The position numbers were made by a program, and so were the translations under genes. Under the pieces are notes generated by a model. The model was given only the letters and a program-made list of their open reading frames with translations. It was not told where the DNA came from and did not search any database. Shown here in pieces: positions 6,354 through 11,984 of a DNA stretch of 13,974 bases. Origin of the DNA: Candidatus Kaiserbacteria bacterium RIFCSPLOWO2_02_FULL_54_13 (GTDB taxonomy: Bacteria; Patescibacteriota; Minisyncoccia; Phycocordibacterales; Phycocordibacteraceae); assembly GCA_001783465.1 (NCBI GenBank), contig MFMI01000025.1:15680-29653 (forward strand), in the 5' to 3' direction. Numbering within the stretch: the first letter of the stretch is position 1; each line of letters opens with the position of its first letter.

Positions 6354-9074
6354 TTAAGCAACGACTGCCTCTTTTGCACTTGCGCTCACGCGCGCCGTCT
6401 TCGGCGCGCGCTTCTTCTTCACTTCAAAATGAGGAATGTCGTTCTTGATGGAGACGGTGACGGTGCCGCCCTCCATCACGTCCTGGACGACCATCAGGGA
6501 TGCGAGCGGAGTGAGTATCTTATCTTGAATCGTCCGGCGAAGCGGTCGCGCTCCGTACTGCGGGTTGTACCCCTTTTCTGCGAGCCACGTCCGTACCTCG
6601 GGCTCTATGGTAAGCGCGATGCGCTTCTGGCTCAAACGTTTCATTACCTCTTCAATCTGCGTATTAACGATGCGAGCAAGTGTCTCCTTCGCGAGCACAT
6701 CAAAGATGATGATGTCATCAAGACGATTGAGGAATTCGGGACGGAAGTGCTCCTTGAGCGCGTCCATCACCTTCTCTTTGGTCTCTTCGTAGCGCGTCGC
6801 ATCGGTCGCGCCCGCCTTGCCGAAGCCGATGTGTGCGAGCCGGTCTATGAATTCCCCGCCGATGTTGGAGGTGAGCACGATAATCGTATTCTTGAAATTG
6901 ACCTTGCGCCCCTTTCCGTCGGTGAGGTGTCCCGAATCAAGCACTTGAAGCAGGATATTGAACACCTCCGGATGCGCTTTTTCAATCTCGTCAAAGAGCA
7001 CCACCGCGTATGGGCGGTGCCGGATACGCTCGGTCAGGGTGCCAGCTTCTTCGTAACCGACGTAGCCGGGAGGCGCGCCGATGAGCTTCGCCACCGAGTG
7101 CTTCTCCATAAACTCGCTCATGTCCACGCGCACGAGGGCGTCGGCATCATTGAACATAAACTCCGCGAGCTTTTTTGAGAGTTCGGTCTTCCCTACGCCA
7201 GTCGGGCCGAGGAAGAGGAACGAGCCGATAGGGCGGTTCGGGTCAGAGATGCCCACACGGGAGCGCTTCACCGCGTCAGTCACTTTCGCCACAGCGTTGT
7301 CCTGGCCGATGACGCTCTTCTTCAGCGACTCTTCCATACGGCCGAGCTTCGCGGCTTCCTCTTCCAACATTCGCGCGACCGGAATGCCCGTCCAGCGCGA
7401 GACGACTCCCGCGATATCTTGTTCAGTCACTTCTTCGTTCAATACGCGACGCGACTTCTGCAATATTTTCAAACGCTTCAGTTTGACCTCTAAGTCTTTC
7501 TGAATATGCGGTATCTTACCGTAGCGGATTTCTGCAACCGTACCAAGGTCGGCGGATGCCTCGGCATTGTCGGCCTGTATCTTAAGCGCCTCCAGTTCGG
7601 TCTTGTTGGTGCGAATACCGGCAATCACATCCTTCTCATTCTTCCACTTGAGCTCAAGCTCGCTGGTCTTCTCCTTCAAGTCGGCAACTTCGCTATCAAT
7701 GGCTTTGATGCGCTCTTTTATCTCCTTGCCGCCAGGGGCAGGCCCGCTCCCGACGGACGCGAGGGCTTCTGCATCCTTCTGGAGCGCTTGCCGCTCAATC
7801 TCCAGCCGGCGAATCTTGCGGTCAGTTTCTTCAAGCAGGGGCGGCTTGTTCTCAAGCGCTATTCGCAGACCACTCGCGGCTTCATCTATCAAATCAATAG
7901 CTTTGTCTGGTAAAAATCTGTCGCTGATGTAGCGCGCCGAGAGTTCAACGGCGGCGACGATAGCGCCGTCGGTGATACGTACGCCGTGGAAGAGCTCGTA
8001 CTTGTCGCGGAGCCCGCGCAAGATGGCGATGCCGTCTTCTACCGAAGGCTCCTGCACGAACACCGACTGGAAGCGGCGAGTGAGCGCGGCATCCTTCTCA
8101 ATATATTTCTGATATTCCTTGAGCGTGGTCGCGCCGATGACGCGCAGCTCGCCGCGCGAGAGCGCGGGCTTCAGCATATTTGACGCGTCCAGAGAGCCCT
8201 CGGCGCCTCCGGCGCCGACAAGCGTGTGGAGCTCGTCAACAAAGAGAATCACCTTCCCTTCTGCCCGCTCCACTTCCTTCATCACGTTTTTCATCCGTTC
8301 TTCAAACTCGCCGCGATACTTGGTGCCTGCGACCATAAGCCCGAGGTCAAGCGAGAGGAGCTCTTTGCCCTTCAGCATCTCGGGGATGTCGCCGGTGGCC
8401 ATACGCGCCGCGAGACCCTCGGCAATCGCCGTCTTCCCGACGCCAGCTTCGCCGATGAGGACCGGGTTGTTCTTGGTGCGGCGCGCGAGAATCTGGATGA
8501 CTCTATTTATTTCTAAGTCGCGACCAATGACCGGGTCCAGCTTGTTCTCGGCGGCAAGCTTGGTGAGATTGCGCGCATATTTGGCGAGCGCGCGGAAACG
8601 TTTCGGCTCTGCCCCCTGCCCGTCTTTGGAACTCTTGAGCTCTTTGAGGATAGCGAGCGCCGCGTCGCGCCCAATGGAGAAACGCGCCAGGATGTCAGAG
8701 GCGGGGCCCGGGTGTTCTACGACGGCGAGGAAGAGGTGCTCGGTGCCGACAAACGTGTCGTTCATCCGTGCCGCTATCTTCCCTGATGCCTCAAGTGCCT
8801 GCGCGAGGTCGGGCGTGAGATAAATCTGGTATGAAGGCGAGAGCACCGTAGCGCTCTCGGGCGCCTCCAGGTGTTCAAGCACGGCATCCGCGAGCATAAT
8901 GGTGTCAACCTCCATGCGGTCAAGCATTGAGAACACGAGCGACTCCTCTTGGAGCACAAGGGCGGCGAGGAGATGGAGCGGCGAGACGTGGTTCTGCCCG
9001 CGCTCTATCGCGAGCTCGTGCGCTCTTCGCACGGCTTCCTTGGCTTTGGTGGTGAAGTTGTTAAATGGCGGCAT
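6354..9074 (-). CDS. clpB: ATP-dependent disaggregase ClpB (AAA+), with a ClpC-like loop
   Basis: Hexameric AAA+ unfoldase that rescues aggregated proteins, usually with DnaK. Domains over 906 residues: Clp N-terminal repeats 1-150; first AAA domain with Walker A GEAGVGKT at 208-215, Walker B 'VILFVDE' with Asp280/Glu281, pore loop 'KYRG' near 252 and Arg finger 'TRRF' at 332-335; long coiled-coil middle domain about 405-530, including the ClpB-type 'AEIRYGKIP' at 514-522; second AAA domain with GPTGVGKT at 623-630, 'VVLFDEIEKAHPEV' at 691-704 and pore loop 'GYVGYEEAG' at 670-678; C-terminal 'YNPQYGARPLRRTI'. The middle domain says ClpB. However, the segment after 'LTSNIGG' is about 10 residues longer than in E. 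coli ClpB and holds 'HIGFG' (749-752), like the ClpP-binding loops of ClpC and ClpX. It lies 17 bp after the pseudoprotease gene. Confidence 0.95.
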   Translation of the reverse strand: MPPFNNFTTKAKEAVRRAHELAIERGQNHVSPLHLLAALVLQEESLVFSMLDRMEVDTIMLADAVLEHLEAPESATVLSPSYQIYLTPDLAQALEASGKIAARMNDTFVGTEHLFLAVVEHPGPASDILARFSIGRDAALAILKELKSSKDGQGAEPKRFRALAKYARNLTKLAAENKLDPVIGRDLEINRVIQILARRTKNNPVLIGEAGVGKTAIAEGLAARMATGDIPEMLKGKELLSLDLGLMVAGTKYRGEFEERMKNVMKEVERAEGKVILFVDELHTLVGAGGAEGSLDASNMLKPALSRGELRVIGATTLKEYQKYIEKDAALTRRFQSVFVQEPSVEDGIAILRGLRDKYELFHGVRITDGAIVAAVELSARYISDRFLPDKAIDLIDEAASGLRIALENKPPLLEETDRKIRRLEIERQALQKDAEALASVGSGPAPGGKEIKERIKAIDSEVADLKEKTSELELKWKNEKDVIAGIRTNKTELEALKIQADNAEASADLGTVAEIRYGKIPHIQKDLEVKLKRLKILQKSRRVLNEEVTEQDIAGVVSRWTGIPVARMLEEEAAKLGRMEESLKKSVIGQDNAVAKVTDAVKRSRVGISDPNRPIGSFLFLGPTGVGKTELSKKLAEFMFNDADALVRVDMSEFMEKHSVAKLIGAPPGYVGYEEAGTLTERIRHRPYAVVLFDEIEKAHPEVFNILLQVLDSGHLTDGKGRKVNFKNTIIVLTSNIGGEFIDRLAHIGFGKAGATDATRYEETKEKVMDALKEHFRPEFLNRLDDIIIFDVLAKETLARIVNTQIEEVMKRLSQKRIALTIEPEVRTWLAEKGYNPQYGARPLRRTIQDKILTPLASLMVVQDVMEGGTVTVSIKNDIPHFEVKKKRAPKTARVSASAKEAVVA

Positions 9075-9091
9075 TGTGTAGAAAGCGTATG

Positions 9092-9835
9092 TTACGTTGA
9101 AGCGGTAGTGAGGAGCGTCGTTATTTTGTTTGTGGGGATGAGAAGTCCCGGTGTTATCCCCGCGCCGATACCGACCAGATTGCCCGAGAGGTCCACGGCG
9201 GCGCTCCCCGCTCCTATATCAGGTAATGTCGTATGAACCCCGTCATCGCTTACGCGTGCCACGATGCCGGTGGAGGCGGAGCCATCGGCGCCTATAGCAA
9301 GAGTGGTCTGACCGAGCTTCAGGTCGCTCGTGGCGATGAGGGTCGGCGATGTTGCTTTCGGCAGTGTGGCATCATCCGCGAAACCGTAGATGGCGACTCC
9401 GTCGCCTTCGTGAGCGATAGACGCGAAGATGTATATGTCGCCGGGGAATCCGATAAGCGCCTCCCTCGGTAATGCTCCCTGTGCGGCAGTGGCGACTGCA
9501 CGCGACTTCGGGAGGTAGGTGCCGACGGAAATGGAAGGCGTTGACGTGCCGGTTTCGGCGGCATAGATGACAACGGCGCGGGTCGCAGCGACTCCAAGCG
9601 CGGCGGTCACAAGGTCTTGGTTTGACGGTGCGGGCGCTTGGATAATCGTCGCGGGCGCCGCCGCCGCAACCGTCTCAATGGTGCGCTCAACGACGCGATT
9701 CACCGTCTGGGTAACATACGGCGGAGCCGTATCAAGCAGGGAGACCGTCAAAATGCCGGTCGCGACCGACGTAACGAAGTTCACCAGAATCGTGAGCAGT
9801 ACGAGCTGTGATTTAGAGAGTTCCTCTATGTTCAT
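9092..9835 (-). CDS. Membrane-anchored HtrA/trypsin-like pseudoprotease
   Basis: From ATG 9835 (247 aa) the protein has a single N-terminal membrane anchor at about 11-34, then a linker rich in Val, Glu and Ala (40-72), then an extracytoplasmic domain. The last 80 residues follow the pattern of HtrA-like serine proteases: 'SDLKLGQTTLAIGADGS' at 170-186 (compare 'L-VG--V-AIG-P-G'), 'GIVARV', then 'DIGAGSAAVDLSGNLVGI' at 206-223 (compare 'GNSGGPLVN-DGEVVGI') and 'LLIPTNKI'. In this alignment the nucleophilic Ser is Ala, the oxyanion glycines are not kept, and no convincing catalytic His is present. It is probably an inactive binding or scaffold domain; the assignment is by motif only. A TTG at 9856 would add seven residues, but ATG 9835 is the more natural start. 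The gene lies directly upstream of clpB, suggesting a shared transcript. Confidence 0.7.
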   Translation of the reverse strand: MNIEELSKSQLVLLTILVNFVTSVATGILTVSLLDTAPPYVTQTVNRVVERTIETVAAAAPATIIQAPAPSNQDLVTAALGVAATRAVVIYAAETGTSTPSISVGTYLPKSRAVATAAQGALPREALIGFPGDIYIFASIAHEGDGVAIYGFADDATLPKATSPTLIATSDLKLGQTTLAIGADGSASTGIVARVSDDGVHTTLPDIGAGSAAVDLSGNLVGIGAGITPGLLIPTNKITTLLTTAST

Positions 9836-9913
9836 CCCGTTAGAAATTAATGCCAATAACTAACCCCGTTATATTACGGTCTCGACCTCTGTGTCCGTGA
9901 TTTCTAACGGGAT
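9834..9913. repeat. 14-bp perfect inverted repeat around the start of the pseudoprotease gene
   Basis: ATCCCGTTAGAAAT at 9834-9847 and its exact complement ATTTCTAACGGGAT at 9900-9913, 52 bp apart. The left arm overlaps the ATG at 9835. Between the arms, the minus strand has a -10-like TAATAT. The arms could fold the leader of the pseudoprotease/clpB transcript over its start codon, or form two half-sites of an operator. The loop is too long and no T-run follows, so it is not a terminator. Confidence 0.6.
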
Positions 9914-9929
9914 TCATATGGCCATAATG

Positions 9930-11075
9930 CTACCGCTGGCCTCCATTGTCAATTCCGCCGGAAGCGAGGACGACCTCTCGTACGAGCGCGAGCGCGAAAC
10001 GACCGAAGTCACGCGAGCGGACATCTGGCCCCCACGAGATTCGGAGAGTCGTGCGAGCCCGTTCGCGGTCGCCGGTAAGCGCGTAGACCGCGCGCGAACC
10101 CTCCTCGGAATCTGTCTCGCAGGCGCTTCGCGTTGACACGGCGAACCCTGCCTCGTCCAAGAGCGCGACGAGGTAGTCGGTATTTCTCCCAATAAGAGAG
10201 AGGTTGAGAATATGTGGTGCCTGCCTGCCTGCACAGGCAGGCTCACGGCCCTCATTTATATATACGTTTGGAATTGTGCTTATGTTTCTGATAAGTTCTG
10301 TGCGGACACGCTCGGCAGAAGCACGAAATGATTCGCGGCCATTCGCGGCGGCGCGAAGCGCACGAGCGAACTCGCGCGCAAGTCCCGGCGCCTCGCTCCC
10401 GCTTCGCAATCCCCTCTCCTGCCCGCCTCCTCTGTATAAAGGAGAGATGGGTATCGTGCGATGTGCGATGAGCACGCCGATACCGCGCGTGGCACAGACT
10501 TTTGATGCATCAAGAGTGAGCATATCCGCGCTGAAGTGGGCGCGCGTGATCTTCTCGGTCAAGGGCGCTTGGCTCGCATCCACGTGTAGCAACATTTTCG
10601 GTCCAATTGTTTGCTTCACTTCACGTGTATTCCAAATAATTCCCGTCTCTCCGCAAACTGCATCCATGGAGACGAGCATAGTTTCTGCCTGTAACATCTT
10701 TGCGAGCATTTCAGTATCAACTCGGTAATTTTTTATCGGTAACTCATCAACCATAACGTCTTCTTCTGCAAGCAATTTCATATTCTCCACCACCGACGCA
10801 TGCGCACTAGGCAGGTACAGAACATGCGGGTGCGAGGTGCGAGGTGCGAGGTGCGAGCGAGCACGGACAATTCCGAGAATCGCGAGTGCATTCGCCTCCG
10901 TTACGCCACTCGTGAATATCACATCATCGCTCTGTACTTCAACCAGCCGCGCGATACTTGTTCGTGCATCCTCCAGCATTTTCTTCGCTTTTCTTCCTTC
11001 TTTGTGCGGCGACGACGGATTCCCGCTCATCCCGGCAGCGTAATCCAAATATGTTCTCTTATTACTCCAAAACAT
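9930..11075 (-). CDS. Cysteine desulfurase (NifS/IscS-like), PLP-dependent
   Basis: Removes sulfur from cysteine as an enzyme-bound persulfide, for Fe-S clusters or tRNA thiolation. Motifs over 381 aa: 'YLDYAAGMSGNPSSPH' at 9-24, 'IFTSGVTEANALAI' at 53-66, His92 in 'SAHASVVEN' (ring-stacking His), 'HVDASQA' with Asp166 and Gln169, PLP lysine Lys192 in 'DASKVCATRGIG' (usually SHK; His is Ser here), 'GGGQERGLRSGSE' at 216-228, persulfide cysteine Cys319 in 'STRSACETDSEEGS', and 'TLRISWG'. The catalytic set is complete. Two repeat-derived insertions are visible: 'HLAPRTSHPH' at 75-84 encoded by a 7-bp tandem repeat, and 'EPACAGRQAP' at 278-287 encoded by a palindrome. No IscU or SufU scaffold gene is nearby, so the sulfur acceptor is unknown. 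The start is supported by TAGAAT 6 nt before the ATG. Confidence 0.92.
   Translation of the reverse strand: MFWSNKRTYLDYAAGMSGNPSSPHKEGRKAKKMLEDARTSIARLVEVQSDDVIFTSGVTEANALAILGIVRARSHLAPRTSHPHVLYLPSAHASVVENMKLLAEEDVMVDELPIKNYRVDTEMLAKMLQAETMLVSMDAVCGETGIIWNTREVKQTIGPKMLLHVDASQAPLTEKITRAHFSADMLTLDASKVCATRGIGVLIAHRTIPISPLYRGGGQERGLRSGSEAPGLAREFARALRAAANGRESFRASAERVRTELIRNISTIPNVYINEGREPACAGRQAPHILNLSLIGRNTDYLVALLDEAGFAVSTRSACETDSEEGSRAVYALTGDRERARTTLRISWGPDVRSRDFGRFALALVREVVLASGGIDNGGQR
10219..10242. repeat. Palindromic GC-rich element inside the desulfurase gene
   Basis: GCCTGCCTG (10223-10231), CA, CAGGCAGGC (10234-10242), preceded by one more GCCT unit. On the coding strand it is read as 'PACAGRQA'. 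It has the same core as the element in infB (12616-12638) but a different loop. Confidence 0.65.
10831..10857. repeat. 7-bp tandem repeat (TGCGAGG, about four units) in the desulfurase gene
   Basis: Three exact TGCGAGG units at 10831-10851 and a fourth ending in C, preceded by a degenerate TGCGGG at 10825. It encodes 'HLAPRTSHPH' on the minus strand between two conserved parts of the enzyme. Because the unit is 7 bp, gain or loss of one copy would shift the reading frame. Confidence 0.75.
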
Positions 11076-11081
11076 AGGTTG

Positions 11082-11087
11082 ATTCTA
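11082..11087 (-). promoter_or_regulatory. -10 box (TAGAAT) of the cysteine desulfurase gene
   Basis: On the minus strand TAGAAT is followed by CAACCT and the ATG at 11075, again a 6-nt spacing with no Shine-Dalgarno sequence. It is back to back with the plus-strand promoter at 11094-11122. Confidence 0.45.
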
Positions 11088-11093
11088 CACATA

Positions 11094-11122
11094 TTGACAT
11101 CAAAAATCACTGCGGTTATTAT
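11094..11122 (+). promoter_or_regulatory. Consensus sigma70-type promoter of a candidate small RNA
   Basis: A perfect TTGACA (11094-11099), a 17-bp spacer and TATTAT (11117-11122). It is the best -35/-10 pair in the window and does not precede any start codon at leaderless distance. Transcription would start near 11128 and run to the terminator at 11215-11245. Confidence 0.75.
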
Positions 11123-11127
11123 GTGGC

Positions 11128-11245
11128 ATTCGCTTGGGTGTAGGTCCTATGGCCGAATAACGAGGCGCGAAAGCACGCCTACAATGAGCAGACAGCTTAA
11201 GAGACCCAACGCACAACAGTCGGAATTGGTCCGGCTGTTATTTTT
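11128..11245 (+). ncRNA. Candidate structured small RNA, about 118 nt, family unknown
   Basis: The segment lies between a consensus promoter and a strong hairpin terminator and has no convincing coding frame. Complementary pieces suggest an ordered fold. A closing stem joins TTGGGT (11134-11139) to ACCCAA (11204-11209). Inside it, TGTAGG (11139-11144) can pair with CCTACA (11178-11183), or alternatively AGGCG (11163-11167) with CGCCT (11176-11180) around a GAAA-containing loop. These two options share bases and exclude each other, so a switch is possible. GAGC/GCTT forms a further small hairpin near 11190. I do not recognise SRP RNA, 6S RNA, tmRNA, RNase P or a known riboswitch core. It could act as a free RNA or as a terminated leader for the regulator gene downstream. 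Confidence 0.5.
11215..11245 (+). terminator. Rho-independent terminator of the candidate small RNA
   Basis: AACAGTCGG (11215-11223), loop AATTGGT, CCGGCTGTT (11231-11239): nine pairs including one T-G, then ATTTTT. It separates the small RNA from the regulator promoter at 11259-11296. Confidence 0.82.
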
Positions 11246-11258
11246 ATGTGGATAACCA

Positions 11259-11296
11259 TGTCGGAATTTTTATCCTATAGGTTATAATTTCCGACA
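11259..11296 (+). promoter_or_regulatory. 38-bp palindromic operator/promoter, copy 1 (regulator gene)
   Basis: TGTCGGAA (11259-11266) and TTCCGACA (11289-11296) face each other around CCTATAGG (11274-11281), itself a palindrome. Here the outer arms extend to 10 bp (CATGTCGGAA/TTCCGACATG). A perfect TATAAT lies at 11283-11288, 7 nt before ATG 11296. The site therefore covers the core promoter and start codon of the PaaX-like gene, as expected for autoregulation. It differs from copy 2 at 3 of 38 positions. Confidence 0.75.
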
Positions 11297-11883
11297 TGAA
11301 GAAAATGCAGACAGAAACAAGAGGACGATATCTTCCGATGCGCAATCTTATTTTACGGACGCTGGCTGTCGGCGGCGTATTGAGCGTCGCACTTGTGGCG
11401 CCGAAAACTCTGACACTTTTGAAAAAACTTGACCGTGGCGCAACAAATCGTAAAAATCTTTATCGTCGCATCACACAGGCAATAACTGATCTGGAATATG
11501 CCGGATTTGTGAAAACATCTGGGGAACGCGGACATCGTAGAGTCGAATTAACGGATAAAGGACGCGTGACGATTGAGACAATTTATGCAAATGAGTACCG
11601 AATTCCCGAGCCGGCGTTTTGGGATGGCAGGTGGCGGGTGGTTATGTTCGACATTCGTGAGAAACGCAGAAGGGCTCGTTCACAACTTCGGCTTCTTCTT
11701 TTAGGTGCCGGTTTCTTGCGTCTTCAAGATAGCGTATGGATTTACCCGTACCCGTGCGATGAATTTATTGGGCTTGTTCGTGCGCACCTCAAGAGTGGCA
11801 CTGGCGAGATGCTCTCATTCGTAGCCGAAGCTCTTGAATCAGATAGAAAACTTCGCGAACATTTCCGTCTCTTTTCAACATAA
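11296..11883 (+). CDS. PaaX-like transcriptional regulator with Cas2-like C-terminal domain
   Basis: 195 residues. The N-terminal half (about 15-98) reads as a winged helix: 'NLILRTLAVGGVLSVALVAP', a basic helix 'RKNLYRRITQAITDLEYAGFV', and a wing 'GERGHRRVELTDKG'. The C-terminal half (about 107-195) has the Cas2-like ferredoxin pattern of PaaX C-terminal domains: 'WDGRWRVVMFDIREKRRRAR' with Asp119 at the end of strand 1, 'LLLLGAGFLRLQDSVWIYPYPC' and a final 'LREHFRLF'. PaaX proteins are repressors; versions of this protein are common in CPR genomes and are sometimes annotated as Cas2. No cas gene or CRISPR array is present, so a CRISPR role is unlikely. The gene lies between two nearly identical palindromes, one over its own start and one before infB. 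Its composition is more A+T-rich than its neighbours, a possible sign of transfer. Confidence 0.8.
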   Translation: MKKMQTETRGRYLPMRNLILRTLAVGGVLSVALVAPKTLTLLKKLDRGATNRKNLYRRITQAITDLEYAGFVKTSGERGHRRVELTDKGRVTIETIYANEYRIPEPAFWDGRWRVVMFDIREKRRRARSQLRLLLLGAGFLRLQDSVWIYPYPCDEFIGLVRAHLKSGTGEMLSFVAEALESDRKLREHFRLFST

Positions 11884-11899
11884 TCCAATGGATAATGGA

Positions 11900-11937
11900 T
11901 GTCGGAATTTTTGTCCTATAGATTAGAATTTCCGACA
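11900..11937 (+). promoter_or_regulatory. 38-bp palindromic operator/promoter, copy 2 (upstream of infB)
   Basis: Same structure as copy 1: TGTCGGAA (11900-11907), TTCCGACA (11930-11937), a central CCTATAG and TAGAAT at 11924-11929, exactly where copy 1 has TATAAT. 35 of 38 bases agree with copy 1, and similarity continues upstream (GGATAA before both). Transcription from this box would start near 11936, giving infB a leader of about 48 nt. Confidence 0.75.
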
Positions 11938-11984
11938 AAGTAATGATTGCAATTAATCAGTTTTTATGATGAAATAGAGCCATT

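Noticed and set aside
8119..8823. Plus-strand frame of 234 codons opposite clpB
   Set aside because: It is a serine/arginine-rich shadow of a highly conserved gene, with no motif and no start signals.
9834..9913. Inverted repeat as the ends of a small insertion element
   Set aside because: Only 52 bp lie between the arms, no flanking target duplication is evident and no transposase is present.
9891..10136. Plus-strand frame of 81 codons near the end of the desulfurase gene
   Set aside because: It is mostly antisense to the desulfurase, and its first codons only mirror the inverted repeat.
11128..11245. Small RNA as SRP RNA, 6S RNA or tmRNA
   Set aside because: The SRP apical GGAAG/AGCAG motif, the large 6S bubble structure and the tmRNA tRNA-like ends are not seen.
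11296..11883. CRISPR-Cas locus because of the Cas2-like domain
   Set aside because: The domain is joined to a winged helix as in PaaX, there is no Cas1 or other Cas gene, and no array of repeats and spacers exists. The two 38-bp palindromes are 600 bp apart and look like promoters.
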